Source of the DNA: Zygnema cylindricum
Lineage: Eukaryota; Streptophyta; Zygnematophyceae; Zygnematales; Zygnemataceae
Length of the DNA stretch: 64,000 nt
Assembly (NCBI GenBank): GCA_037447655.1
Contig: JBBHKE010000146.1
Coordinates: 1 to 64,000 of the forward strand
Direction of reading: 5' to 3'
The first letter of the stretch is position 1. Each line of letters begins with the position of its first letter. The position numbers and the translations under genes were made by a program. This document shows, piece after piece, positions 22,648 through 39,981 of the stretch. The notes under the pieces are model-generated. The model saw only the letters and a list, made by a program, of their open reading frames with translations. It ran no database searches and was not told the DNA's origin.

Positions 22648-22892
22648 GTATAAAGCATAAACGTCCATAAACGACAAATAAAAGAGGGTCAAAATATGGA
22701 AACATAAAAACCGGCGACCAGCCAACGATTTCATCTAACATCCATGTTCTTTATTTATTTCGCGTAGCTTGTGGAGGTAGAGTTGTTAATTGTTATGAGA
22801 TATGCCATCAAAGAGTAAAGTCCTAAGTAATGGTAACTTAGCAAATTATTTTGTATTCGAGCGAAGATTCTCCGTACACATTTTATTGTGAA
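22648..22892. other. No gene recognised
   Basis: This is AT-rich sequence between the element D LTR and a Harbinger-like MITE. I see nothing coding. Confidence 0.5.
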
Positions 22893-24300
22893 AATGTGTG
22901 TCTCGATGTACTTGTAACTTAGCGAACTTACTTTGCCTTTTAGGGAAAATTCTTTGTACACAGTTTTCAAAGTGTCCAATGTGTAACAATGAACTTGTTA
23001 ATTGAAGGGTGTGACGATTGTGTATGTCTGCAATGCCATTGACGACCCTCAACGTCTACAATCTATGATGACGCAAATTATGTTTTGTAGCCGCTTGTGA
23101 GGTCGCATGTATTTTCGTGACATTGTAGACGTACCACCTTCTAGTCTGTGTCGTTTCATCATCGAATAAGATGTGCTTTGCCTTTGCGTCGCCAGTTAGT
23201 CGACGTGAAATGGCATCGGAATCTTGAGGCCCCTACAAAAAACTTGTCGTATCGGACGCAAACGGACAAATCACAACAAAACAAACTGTGTAATTTTCCT
23301 CCTCTGGGCCAAAACATACTGACTCATGTACTTTTACTCTTCGCTTGAAATCGTTTAAAAATTTTGAAATTTGTTGACATGTGCAAATATGTGTTTTTAT
23401 TTGTTTAACATTAGTACTTTAAATTAAACACATCGACGATATGTTTTAAAATAAATTGTGGAGCTGACGTTTCTTGACGTGGTCGTAGGTCAAAAAGCAT
23501 AAGACGACAACATATAATACATTCAAGGGTACGACCCCATGTGCCTAAGTACGTGTTTTTCCCTGTCGTTTTCTTTTAAAACTTAAAGTCGCACTACTAA
23601 AGTTTTAACCTTACGAAGACATAGCAAAATTGTGAAGTACAATTAGCGTCATCTTTAAACTTAGGATGTACGAAAAATTGTCAGTCTTGTGTTTTTTTTC
23701 GACCACTGACACATCATCTTCAAACGTAAAAACACACAAAACCGCTCGGGGGGGCACTCGAGAGGGCGATTGGGGTGCTCGAGGGTTAGGGGCACAAGAT
23801 CGCTTGTGGGGCTGGGGGTACATGGCTGCTCGTTTTTGAAATCTTGCATTTTATACATTTGTTTTTTTGGAGGGGTCCTAAGGCTACTCAACCATTTCAG
23901 AGAAAGGTTAAATTCTACAAAGGTGAAAAATTTGCAAAAGCATCATGAAATCTATTTCCATTCCTAGAGAAAACTTTTCACACGTGCGAATATGTTTTCT
24001 ATTTGTGAAATTGGTGTTACTTTTTTGAAAACACATCGCCGATGCGTTTTATTTAAGTTTGAAAATGACGTGAAAGTGGGTCGAAAAAATACAAGACAAC
24101 AACTTGTCGAACATTCTAGGTTAAAAGTTGACGCAAATTAGACTTTAGATTTTTGCAATTTCTTCGTATGGTTGCAACTTTAGAAGTACGACATTATGTC
24201 CTTGAGGGAAACGAAAGAAAAGAAACCCTTTCTTAGCCATATGGGGCCGTACCCTAAGAACGTGTCAAAAGTTTTAAAAAATTGACGACGAAAAAAAATA
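22893..24300. mobile_element. Harbinger-like MITE (outer copy), interrupted
   Basis: The sequence from about 22893 (GTGTGTCTCGATGTACTTG) to 23526 follows the element at 29364-30141: a shared hairpin arm ACGTCTACAATC ... ATTGTAGACGT, the segment GCTTGAAATCGTTT and the words AGACGACAACAT. It is then cut by a related element at 23527-24254. The right end is not clear. Confidence 0.6.
23527..24254. mobile_element. Harbinger-like MITE nested in a relative
   Basis: The terminal inverted repeats are GGGTACGACCCCATGTGCC and, read inward from the right, GGGTACGGCCCCATATGGC, continuing as CTAAG on both sides. Flanks are CAA and TAA, close to the three-base TWA duplication of the PIF/Harbinger group. 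It has no transposase reading frame. Confidence 0.7.
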
Positions 24301-24539
24301 CACTATTATTTATTTTTGTCTGCTTGCGTCACATTCTTTATTTTGCACTGGTCTAAAGGCTAAAATGTCATTTTAGGAAAAGATGATGAATCTGCGACGA
24401 TGCCATTGTAACTCGCGCCTCTCTCACCTTGTTCACCTTGCCTATCCTTCACTCTAAACTTCACTAATTCGCTGTACTAGTGGAGGTAGGCGCTGTTGAG
24501 GGCGACCGCATGTTCACGATCCAAGTCACGTTTGGAAAA

Positions 24540-27500
24540 TTTAAACAAACGCGCAGAGAAGAATGTTGTTTCTGAGAGATTAAATAGGACAGTGACCGAA
24601 AGTGCTCGGTCCATGCTTGCAGATAAAGGGCTAGATTTGAAATTCTGGGCTAAAGCACTTAAATGCGCTGTTTATATTAAGAATATAATTGCATCTAGAT
24701 CTATTAACACTACACCTTTTGAGATTTAGACTGGAGAAAACCCTGATGTTAGTCACTTTCAAATCTTTGGCAGCAAGAGTTTTATTCTAGATACTTTATA
24801 GGATAGATGGAAAATGGATGCTAAGGGCTTACCAAGAATTTTTATGATAATGCAAAAGGTTATAGAGTTTTATGTATTTGAGAAACAAAAAGTGGTTATC
24901 TCTAGAAATATCCAGATTAAATATGAGATGGATTCGGTTGACTCTTTTCAAGTGCTAGACAAACTGGCAAAGGATAACCAATAATATGTCATTTTTCACC
25001 ACACGCAGCGGGTTTACTTTCCACATCCAAATGGTAGTACTCTTCCTTAAGTTCCCTTTATGACTTCACATGAGGCTTCACCACAAGTTCTAGCTCAGGC
25101 GAAACAAACTGTTACTAAAATTCTACGGGCTCTATTGCCACTCAGAATTCGCAGGTCCAAAGGAAGCTAATCTAGATAGTGCCGACTCCAACTTGATATA
25201 AACCCAAATGACTCTCCCCTGGACAATAAGAACCCCAATACAGCTTCACCGTTGTAAAATAACACTTTCTGTGTGCTCAGTTCAACCACAAAATGCAAAG
25301 TTAGAATATGAGATTCGAACACATTCACCCACTTTGACTTTCCCTTAGAATTACAGCTACCCACGCACGCAAAGACCTTGACCGACTACACCCCTGTGTA
25401 GCATGGACTCCCTTGAGTCCGCAGCAAAAAGAATCACTAAAAATGGTCAACTAAGTTGATAGTTATGGCTGGCCAAAGTTTGCCATTTATACAAGGTGCT
25501 CTCTGGGAGAGGCAACTACCTACCAGAAATATTCTAAGTCCTCAACCCCTCTCTAAACCCTCTAGTTATGAGGTACGGACCAATCAAATTATTGTATAGT
25601 ATATAAAGGTACAGGTGCCGGTGTACCTTTTATACGACGATCGTACAACACGACTAAAAACTTAACACATGTCCTATCCGGATTCGCTCTTATAATTCTC
25701 AGAATTCCTGCTTCCAAATCTTATCCCTCCACGTGGCACCAGGTCATGCCACGTCATAAAAACGGTACCGTATAGAAAGTACAGGTGCCGAAGTACTTTC
25801 TGTATTAACATTGTACGATGATGTTATAATGTGACATTTGTCACATCCGGATTTGTTATGTTCCTTTCCGGAGATTCCGCAACCTTTACAATGTTGCCAC
25901 GTGTCATTCAGAGTGGTGACGTCCGCAAACGCCAAAAAACGTGTTCCCCGATCTCGGCATTTATCGCGACCGTCCGATTTAAACCGCCATTCAATTTTAG
26001 CCGTCGAAAATTGGTGCGCGGTATTTGTTTTGATAGCGAAACAAATGCGCGGTATCCGTTCCGTCCCCGTACCGTACTCTGTACTAAATTAAACTGTATC
26101 TATGTACTAAGTATCTATATCCCGTTAAAAAAATTAATCTACGTGTAACTATTTATATGTTTATCAAACTTCATATATTCAACATTAGTTCTAGACTTAA
26201 CGGTTAAAGCTAACGGCTAAGTTGACTTGACGGATGGCAGGTACTAGGGTCAATTCTTGGGTGCGTCAATGTACCTTTTGGTAAATCAACCTTATCCACC
26301 CCCTGTGTTCTCTAGAGAGTTTAGGTAGCCATGGCTCTAGCTCCCTTTCTAGCCTTCAGTGATTACAACAAGTGTGGGGGCTTGGTGACGGGAGTTAGAG
26401 GCAGACCGCCTCAGCTCTTTTTATATCCTAATACAAACCTAGAAAATACTCAAATATCAACAGGTACACCACAGGTTGCGGATCAGTAAAGGCAGTCAAA
26501 TCGGAGACTGCCCACAATTTCAGCCTGAAAATTTTCGGGGGAAAGAGATCTAGCAGCCGTTTGCAAGCAAGCTCTCACTTTGCTTTTTCTGCAGCTACAG
26601 AGGAGCCTCTAACAATTCAGGAGGCCTTTTCATCACCTGATAGAAATCATTGGATCGAGGCGGCGAACGATGAAATGAAATATATTATTGAGGCACAAAC
26701 GTGGTAGCTGGTGGATCTTCCTCCAGGTAGAAAAGCCATCGGCAACAAATGGGTATTCAAGGTGAAGTTAAACTCAAACAACACCATTGAAAGGTATAAG
26801 GCCAAAATAGTGGCCAAGGGGTATAATCAAAAAGAAGGTATTGATTTTGAAGAAACCTTCTCGCCAGTTGTTAGATTTCCTACTGTCGGAATCTTGCTAA
26901 GTTTAGCGGCTATAGAAAATATGGAAATACAACAAATGGATGTTAAAACTGATTTCTTGCATGGAGAATTAGAAGAGACCATATACATGAAACAACCTAA
27001 TATGTATGTAGAAAAAAGAAAGGAGGAATTGGTGTGCTAACTAATGAAATCTTTGTATGGGATGAAACAAGTCCCCAGACAATAAAATTTGAAGTTAGAT
27101 GAGTTTTTGATTGGGCTAGGTTTTAAGAGAATCAGCTCACATCATTTTGTATATGTTCTACAAGGGGAGGATGGGATAATTTACACTGATGTATATGTGG
27201 ATGATCTATTATTAATAAGTAAGTCAATGGATGAAATAAACCGCATTAAAGCAGCTTTAAGGTCTAAGTTTGAGATGAAGGACCTCGGAGAGGCCAAGTA
27301 TATCTTAGGTATACAAGTAGAAAGAGACAAAAACAAAAGGTTGATTATGTTGACTCACAAAGAAGCAATAGGTAACATGCTGGAAAGATTTGAAATGAAA
27401 GATGTGAAAGGATCTATAACTCCCATGGAATTCAGGCAAAAATTGGAAGGAATTGAGTCTGACTCAAACATAATGGTTTGTGAGAATCTGGAGACAGGGG

Positions 27501-28180
27501 AGGTAGGGTTTATGGCTTCAAAGCCATATAGACATGTAGTTGGAAGTCTTATATATTTTATGCGCTGTACGAGACCCGACATTGCAGTAAGTATGGGAGT
27601 CCTCAATAAAAGTCTGCAGAATCCTAAAAAGACAGATTGGGAAGCAGCAAAAAGGGTGTTGAGATATCTTGCAGCTACTCGAAATCTCAAGCTTGTACTC
27701 GGAGAAGGAGAGGTGAAAATACAGACATAGAGCGATGCTAGTTATGGAGACATGCCAAGCCGGAAATCTACGACTGGCTTTGTTCTGAAGATTGGAGATG
27801 GAACTTGCTGCTAGAGTAGCAAATTACAAAAGGTTACAGCTTAATCCACAATGGAGTCATAATATATGTCAGCAACTTCGGCCCTCAAGGAGCTCCTATT
27901 GGTCAAGTCCATTTTACAAGAACTTGGGTATATGCAAACTGGTCCTCAAGCTATCTGGTGTGACAACTAGGTAGCCATTGCAATTGCATCTAACCCCAAC
28001 AATCACATTAAGAACAAACACATGGATGTTAGATTTCACTTTACTAAAGAAAAAATACTTGTAAAAGTCGTTAAACTGTGTTATTTACCGGATGAGAAGA
28101 TGGTGGCTGACATGTTAACAAAAGCCCTTCTTGCTCCTAAGTTACAATTTTGCAGATATGCTATTGGACTAAGTGAGTAA
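24540..28180 (+). pseudogene. Element E: diverged copia pol (integrase end, RT, RNase H)
   Basis: Readable parts are the integrase C-terminus (SERLNRTVTESARSMLADKG near 24570), the linker, then RT from about 26700 (LVDLPPGRKAIGNKWVFKVK, FEETFSPVVRFPTV, VDVKT-like DVKTDFLHGELEE, YVDDLLLISKS near 27200) and RNase H (SDASYGDMPSRKSTTGFV, KNKHMDVRFHFTKEK, ADMLTKALLAPKLQF). It ends with TAA at 28178. Stops interrupt it at many points. A minus-strand solo LTR splits it at 25116-26462. The residues differ clearly from elements A-D and F, so this is a separate copia lineage. The gag and protease are absent. Confidence 0.9.
25116..26462 (-). mobile_element. Class II solo LTR inserted in element E
   Basis: On the minus strand it starts TGTTGATATTTGAGTATTTTC and ends GTAGAATTTTA. 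Flanking five-mers GTTAC (25111-25115) and GGTAC (26463-26467) agree at four of five positions, which supports a target duplication. Element E pol resumes on the other side. It carries a tRNA-like box near 26200-26265 and GTAC words near 25590-25820. Confidence 0.8.
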
Positions 28181-28203
28181 CTGAGTCTAAAGATTTAAGG
28201 GAG

Positions 28204-28900
28204 TGTTGTAATTTCTAAATATTTATTTCATTAAATAGGGGTAAAAATAACTTAGGATATTTCCCTAATAGTCTACTGTAATGCTTACCTTTATTAACGT
28301 TACAGTAGCAAATAGTACAGTAGAGTGTATCCTACTTTTGTAGGGACACGTGTTGACGAAAAAATGTATGCAGGTTTTTCGGAGTGGTGCCGACAGTCAG
28401 CCATACGTGTCAAACAGTTGACGATCAGAATCACATGATCGGACGAACGGGATCTAACCCTGGCATTCCGAAAACATATGGTATATTTCGACGGTACCAT
28501 CGTCGATCGAATTTGCTCCAACGGACGCGATTCACCCGGGACCACAAGCGTGATTCACGAGGGACCACAAGCGTGATTGCGTGGGACCACAAGTGACGAA
28601 GCACTCAGGTGCTTCGTACTACACGACCACATTCGGCTGGACTTTAGCGATTACCCTTGACTAAGCATTTGGAACGTTTTTTGTATGGTTGGAACGTTTT
28701 GTGTACGGTTCAATATCTTTAAATATCTGAATAACATTGGTTTGTAGTTTAGTGTAATAAAAAATAGTGTTCCATTAATCAGGTTTTTAGAAAATAATAA
28801 TTAGGGTTTTAAGGTTCAGTGACGTACAGGTAGGATGCTTTGTCCTTAGTCAGGATAATAACCGTAGTAACGGTGACCGAAATTAGTGTAGATCAGTAGA
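28204..28900 (+). mobile_element. Element E 3' LTR (end not determined)
   Basis: It starts TGTTGTAATTTCTAAATA after GATTTAAGGGAG, the expected place for a 3' LTR. No second copy is present, so the right end is a guess. A region near 28440-28470 read on the minus strand (GGGTTAGATCCCG) resembles the B-box of the other LTRs. Confidence 0.55.
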
Positions 28901-29363
28901 TACACACTGTGAGCATATAACTTAGGACTTAGCCAATTTTGTAGTATCTAGTATTGGGAATATAATTTTATGAGGGTAGTTTTTGGGAAACTTCCAAACA
29001 TCATATCTTATGGTTTACTAAGTCATTTGGGCTGCAATTTTAAGAATTGTCAGTTTACTGTATTTTGTATCATTGTGGTAAAATTGAGGCATATTGGCTA
29101 TCTGAGTCATATTGTGTGTCAATTCAAATTTGGCTGTAAAGGAGGTACTTTGATAGTTTTGTTGGTGTTTATGTCTACTTCCACTACTACTGCTGATTCT
29201 CCTCTTGGAACGGTGGTTGTAGAACAACAAGAAGTACGTGACATCATGATTAGCGTCGCAAATCTGACACGGTAGTACACTATTCATTTCGCAAATCTTA
29301 GGGAACGTGACAAAGCGTCCCAAATCTGACACGGAAGTAACATTATTCATTTCGCAAATCTTT
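28901..29363. other. No gene recognised
   Basis: A short open stretch from 29170 (MSTSTTTADSPLG) could be the start of a retroelement gag, but it ends after about 34 residues and has no gag motif. Short near-repeats ATTCATTTCGCAAATC occur at 29282 and 29347, just before the MITE. Confidence 0.35.
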
Positions 29364-30141
29364 GGGTGCGTCTCTATGTACTTCAAACTGAGAGATTTTT
29401 TTTTGTTTTTTAGCGCAGATTCGGCGGACCCGAATTTTTGGTGTCCCTATGTGTACCAAAAGAAATTGTCACTTAAGGGCGTGATGATTGTATACGTCGA
29501 CAATGCCAGTGACGACTGTCAACGTCTATAATCTGTGATGACGCACGTTATTTTTCTTAACTGCTTATGACGTCGCGTGACTTTTCGTGACATTGTAGAC
29601 GTAGCACCCTCTAGCCTTTGCTGTTTCACGGTTGAAGAAAATGCGTTTTTCCTTTGCGTCTATTGTCGGGTCGACGTGAAATGGCATCGGAACCTTGAGA
29701 CCCCTGCAAAAAAAAAATTGTATCGGATGGAAACGGACTAAACAAAACAAACTGTGTACTTCTCTTTGTCGTATTAAACAAAAACGGACAAAACATAGCG
29801 AATCGTGTACACTTCCACGTCGCTTGAAATCGTTTGAAATTTTTCAAAAAATACGGCATGCGCGAATATATGTTCCTATTTGTTTATACAAAATCCCTAA
29901 TTTTAAAACACATCGGGCATGTGTTTTAAACATAAGGTTGAAGATGGCGTTTTTTGTCGTCGAAGTGGGTCGAAAAGCACAAGACGACAACATGTAGTAC
30001 ATCTTAAATTCGATGATGACGCAAAATGTACTTCTCTTTTTCTCTATTTTTTTGTACGGTTGAAACTTAAGCGGTACGGCTCTAAGTTTTATAGGAAAAC
30101 GACAGAAAAAAACCCTTACTTAAGCACACAGAGACGCACCC
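29364..30141. mobile_element. Harbinger-like MITE
   Basis: The ends are GGGTGCGTCTCTATGTACTT and, inward from the right, GGGTGCGTCTCTGTGTGCTT. Flanks are TTT and TTA. It has no coding capacity. Its interior is shared with 22893-23526 and, in the other orientation, with 31663-32370. Confidence 0.75.
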
Positions 30142-31662
30142 TTAGGGAACGCGACATATCGTAATTATTAGCTTATTCTGTCGTACATTGATTAATTTTG
30201 TACTTCTTCGGTTATCGGCGGGCACGGTTAGTCGCGAAATAATCAAGATTCGGTTAATTTTTATTTTCGTAAACGCCGGTCAGTTAACGGTTAACCATTT
30301 TGGAGCGTGACATAACCCGGTCGGGCGTCGGTTACTCGGATTTTGAAAAAAAAAACGGTCGGTTTCGGTTATGTAAAATTTTGACTTTTGCGACCTCTGC
30401 TGTTCGCTAATCGATGGATTATTCGCGATAAGAAATTTCTCGATACTAAACACTAAAAATTGCAGATGGTTTACAAATGTCACGTCTTTTTACAGATGTC
30501 ACGTCTTAAGGGGCGACTTTAGTTTTTGGACAGTGGAACACCCGTAAAGCGCGTACGGCGAATCTTCACCGCATGAGTGACTTTGCTCCTTTAGGGTAAG
30601 GTTCCATTAGGGAAAAAATGACGTTGTTTACTGAAACCCGTACTGTTTCGTACAGCGCCGTACCAAAGAAATAAAAATGTCAGAAAAACAAGGCTACTGA
30701 ATGAGGGATTTGATTCTCCACGTTTATGGGCGTAAACGTGGACCGTCGGATGCATTATCGGATAGGCCGTCGTCTGACACTTTCAATTCGCAACAAGTGA
30801 CCCGGAGTAGGTCAATTCTCAACGCCTGAACGAATACCGTCGTGCCTCGTGAAAAAATGAACAAATATCCACGACGACCGCTCGACCAGATGGGTACACG
30901 TCGCATATGACATGTGCCTTCCGCCAAGGAGGATGCGAGGCCACCGGAAGCCGCAAGAAAATCTTTGACGGAAGATATTGTTTCACGCTTCTGTTGGTAT
31001 CCACTAACCATTCTGACATTTTTCGTACGCTTTTACATATCTTACGTTTCCTCCGCCCGTACATATTTAATTCAATACGTCCTACAAGCCACTTTTTACC
31101 TTTCGCTGGTACAAATATGTGGTCACAATTTGCTCTCAGAGATTCTTTGAAGATTACCAGAATCGTATTCATCTATTACGTGAACCAATCAAAATGTGCC
31201 ACGCAAAACAAATGTCAGTTACTGACCCGACACAATGGAACGATCGCCTCAGTAAGCGAATTTTTGACGTTTACAGAGAGCGCCTAATGGAACAATGCTC
31301 TTAGTGACGACTGCTTTGGCTTATTGCCATATTCCCTCAGAGACATTTTTTTCCGGAAAACCTGGGATAGGATCATATCGCAGCGTTATTTGATTCGTAT
31401 TTGCCTTCAGCACTTGTGGAACTCTTTTCCTTTCCACCGAGCTCTCACACGTGTGGTCGGGTCGCCCGCTTTTGAAAGTCAGCTCAAACAGCATAGTCAA
31501 TTAGTCACGCTGCATAATTCTTTAGCTGAATACAGCGAAGCGATGTTGAATGTTTTTCATAAAATATGCGACCGCCTTCAGTTTTTCCTTTTTTTGGTGG
31601 AAAACAGCTCCCACTGCGAGATAGGCCATTTTTGGTGGTCCAATAATATCGCAGACTGCTTA
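30142..31662. other. No confident gene; two weak reading frames
   Basis: Reading frames at 31119-31304 (with DYQNRIHLLREPIKMCHAK and DPTQWNDRLSKRIFDVY) and 31324-31734 (with LQHLWNSFPFHRALTRVVG) have protein-like composition but no family I recognise. They could be remains of a transposon-carried or host gene. The second runs into the MITE at 31663. Confidence 0.3.
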
Positions 31663-32370
31663 GGGCGTGTCCCCATGTGTTCAAGTAAGGGTTTTTTCCC
31701 GTCGTTTACACAGAAAATGGGACTTCCTACTTGAAAATATTACGCCGTACGAAAAATGGGCAAAAACTCAAACACATTTTGCGTCATCTTGGAACTTGAA
31801 ATGTACGGCGATTTGGCAGTATTATCATCGCGACCCACTTCCAGCTCATCTTCACACTTGCACTGAAATCAAATCGCGATCTGCTTTTAATCAAAATACT
31901 ACCCTATTGACGAATAGAAAGCCTGGGTTGCACGCGTCAAAATTTTTCATTTGTTTTTTTGCAGTTGGGAGAATACACGAAAAAAAATCTGTTTGTCCGT
32001 TTGCTTATGTTGTCCACTTGTGGGCGTCTACAAATGTCATTTTGTAGACGTAGGCGATTGCTTATGTCGTTCACGTGTGGGCGTCAACAAATGACAGTTG
32101 GCGTCGACAATTGTCCCAGTATGTCAGGAGCTCTTTGCGGCGTACAAATGTCCGCAGTTTGTTCCGAGATCGTCGGCGTCTACAAATGTCAGCAGTTTGT
32201 CGGCGTCTACAGGTGTCGCAAGTATTGGCGACGTGTACAACTGCCACATATTCAAAATAATGAACGCGCAAGTAACGATTGACATAGGCACACTTTGAAA
32301 AGTACACCGTAAAATCAGCGCTAAATTCCAAAATAACGTTTCAAAATATCGGTTCCATGGGGACACGCCC
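31663..32370. mobile_element. Harbinger-like MITE with TTA target duplication
   Basis: The 15-base ends GGGCGTGTCCCCATG are perfect inverted repeats, flanked by TTA at 31660-31662 and 32371-32373. The left arm (AAGTAAGGGTTTTTT and TTTTGCGTCATC) matches the right arm of 29364-30141 in reverse. This is the cleanest member of the family here. Confidence 0.85.
32020..32250. repeat. Imperfect tandem repeats inside the MITE
   Basis: GGCGTCTACAAATGTC and close variants (GGCGTCAACAAATGAC, GGCGTCGACAATTGTC, GGCGTACAAATGTC, GGCGTCTACAGGTGTC) recur about seven times with uneven spacing. Confidence 0.6.
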
Positions 32371-32373
32371 TTA

Positions 32374-33273
32374 GCCGCCTCCCATAAGTCTTGAATACCG
32401 TACGGTGATCGATCTCACGTTTTTTCACGTTTCCACCGTTTCTCCGAAATTGCGGATATGGAAGTTTCATATTGTCCAAATCCAGTTTTGATGGTTACGT
32501 GGCGACACAATGTGCAACCGAGCCCATTACTTTGACGTTTTCGCACGCGTAGATAAAATTATAATGGAATTTCAAGTTTTCAACAACTGCCATAAATGTT
32601 GACCGGGAGCGTGGGGATATTCCACTTTGTGTACCCTGATGGTGTATCGCGAGCTGAGCGATAAAGCGGCGTACGGTGCGAGGTTGAAACCGAGGGCTTA
32701 CTTTGTCTCTTGTTTCTCTAAGTCAAACCAACGCTTTTTCCAACTTGTTGAAGCTTCAGACAGGCGTGACTGCCAAATTTCTTTGCGTTAAAAACGACGA
32801 AATTCATCCCGTGATGTACGTCTTTGTTTTTCGTAATTGCGACCACAATACAGTACAGACAAGTACTTTACAGTACAGTACTGTAGTGGACCGACATAGC
32901 TTATAAATTTTTAAACTTAACGTGAGGCGCCACACGGAGCAGAATTTCACTTCAAATTGTGGTAGTGTCAGTTCAAGTTTTCGTCCTTTTTGTTGATACT
33001 GGACAGCCTGAAGCTCTGCTGGTCTTCCTTATAATGTGCTGTGTACGCAATATTACATTCTGTTATTGACGTCATTCCCGTTAGCGCTACTTTTTTGTGT
33101 GTCATGTGACAAAGTTAGAAGCCATTAGCGCATTGTTCTCACATCTCTTGTTATCCCTGCGTTTGTGACGGATATCTGGTTGAAATTCTGAAAGAAACAG
33201 GTGATACCAGGTTTCTATCGCAGTAACTCTTGCAATCTTAATTGCTATCTAAATTCTCGAATCCTTCTGCAGA
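32374..33273. promoter_or_regulatory. Upstream region of the CDPK gene
   Basis: No coding homology. CTTCTGCAG ends one base before the ATG at 33274, and AAACAG/GTGATACC lies at about 33199, so a short 5' UTR intron is possible. No clear TATA box can be assigned. Confidence 0.35.
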
Positions 33274-38162
<4,889 letters not shown>

Positions 38163-38560
38163 TCTTTACTAGGAGTCGAATTCACAGGTGTCTCTGTGCC
38201 CGTTTTGATTGTTTTGTTTTTGTTAAAGCACAACGGATGAGGGAGCCTGGGTGATTTCCAGGCTCTGTAAGGGCTTCCAGTTTCTTGCTATCTGTAGGAC
38301 TATGGAGGAGGAGGGTGAAAAACTGTGAAGTACTTGTATTGGAGGAGGATTACTCGTTTGTTTGTATCGGAGGAGAGTTACTTATTTGTCTGTATTTAAG
38401 GAGGTTTACTCGTTTGTTTATATTGGATTAGGGTTACTCGTTTGTCTCTGCTCGTGGTTGTAGATTGAGAGGGCTTGATCCTTTCAAATCCAGTTGCTTT
38501 AGGAAATGGAGAATTTAATCAGGTCACATATTTTGTAGAGGGCAACCATTTAAGTAGAGG
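38163..38560 (+). other. 3' flank of CDPK with a short tandem repeat
   Basis: About four imperfect copies of a unit near 36 bases (core TTACTCGTTTGTTTGTAT followed by GGAGGAG) lie at 38330-38450, probably in the 3' UTR. No canonical AATAAA is seen nearby. Confidence 0.45.
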
Positions 38561-39782
38561 ACAAGCAGCAGAAAATTGGGCAACAATAGTCCACAGAATC
38601 GATGAATGTAAGTGTGTGATTTGAGAATCTACTGCGACTAGTGACGCATTCTTGGCACGATATTATTACAGGCAGTGGAATGCGAGTGTAGTTTAGGACA
38701 GGTTGTGAATTGCGATCAGTTGAAGTTCACGAGCATCGAGGGAAATCTGTGGTGTTAATTGCCGGATTCCGTATTTCTAGTGAGTGGAATAAGTATGTAG
38801 AAGTTAATTATGTTTTTATCTGTTCTGGTATAAATTATATGTTCGACGGATGAGAGTCGAAGGAACCAGGAACCTCTATTACGGGCTTATCACAGGGTTC
38901 TAGACCATAATAACTGGTAGGTGCTTTTCCTAAGCCCTTATTGTAGGCTTTGGCTCGGTAATTGTAGACTTTAAACTCGGTCGACGAGATAAGTTATCAG
39001 TCGTTACCAATCTTAACTTTGAGGGTAACAAAGCACAGAATTTAGTCTATGAAGTACGACACTTGAAATTCATTTGACCAACCACTTCCAAGAATTGGGG
39101 CCACATTCTATTGAATTGGGTATAATTATATGTATTCGTAAGCAAGGTATTGATCAACGGTATCAAATCTTCCTCCCAAGTGGAGAAAAACTTTTTTTTC
39201 TTTTACAGTTTTCAGTTATGGCTGTGAACTCTTTTTTCTTATTATTATTATTGTTTTTGAGGACAGGTAGGGAAGTCTTTTTCAACCTCGGCTCTCCGAC
39301 GTCGTGACTTGCAATACCTGAGAAAGTTAGGAGGATGGTTCCCTTGTTTGTTTGACTAGCACAAGAACAGCAATTTAAATTTGTACTTCAGAATTTGCAG
39401 AACTGCAAATTGTTATTTTGGTTGAAGTGAAGAAGACTGTAGCAAGACAGAAAACTTTGAAAATTAGGCTTGGGCAGTTTTGACATGCTTGGACTTCTTT
39501 GTAATTGGATGCAGCAATACTTTTTCTTTGAAGTGTTCGTACGTTTTTGTAAGGCAGGACCAATGAAAAGTCTGCGAACTTCAGCTGAAATTACATGCTT
39601 GCATTAGAATGTTTGTCATTGTTTAAAGTTTGAAGTTTGAAATGAAGGTTGAATATGCATTCTTGCTGATACTGACAGTCAGCAAGTACAGTACACAGCA
39701 TATGCTACACTTTAAGAGATTATTTGTGCAAGAGCAGAATTAGAATGTATGATATTAATTTGTGGATAAATGAGGCGGGTAG
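38561..39782. other. Intergenic, no gene recognised
   Basis: AT-rich. The longest reading frames have no recognisable motif. Confidence 0.45.
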
Positions 39783-39784
39783 TA

Positions 39785-39981
39785 CACCGTGTATTGCTAT
39801 TGGTGTTGCCAACATCTTTTTCTGTGCACTTGTCAGGTTGTTAGTCTGACGATGCCAATTGAAATGTCAGGTTGTCACCTTCCGATTGGCGGCGTACAAT
39901 TGGAAATCATATAAGTGTGCACATAAAAAAAAATGTTTTAAGTGGTAAAAAAATCGTTAACACTAATTGCGATATATGGTG
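39785..39981. mobile_element. MITE, TA-flanked, imperfect terminal repeats
   Basis: The ends are CACCGTGTATTGCTATTGG and, inward from the right, CACCATATATCGCAATTAG, flanked by TA. It is about 197 bp with no coding frame. The right half resembles the element at 40630-40842 (AATGTTTTAAGTGG, AACACTAAT-GCGAT). Confidence 0.7.
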
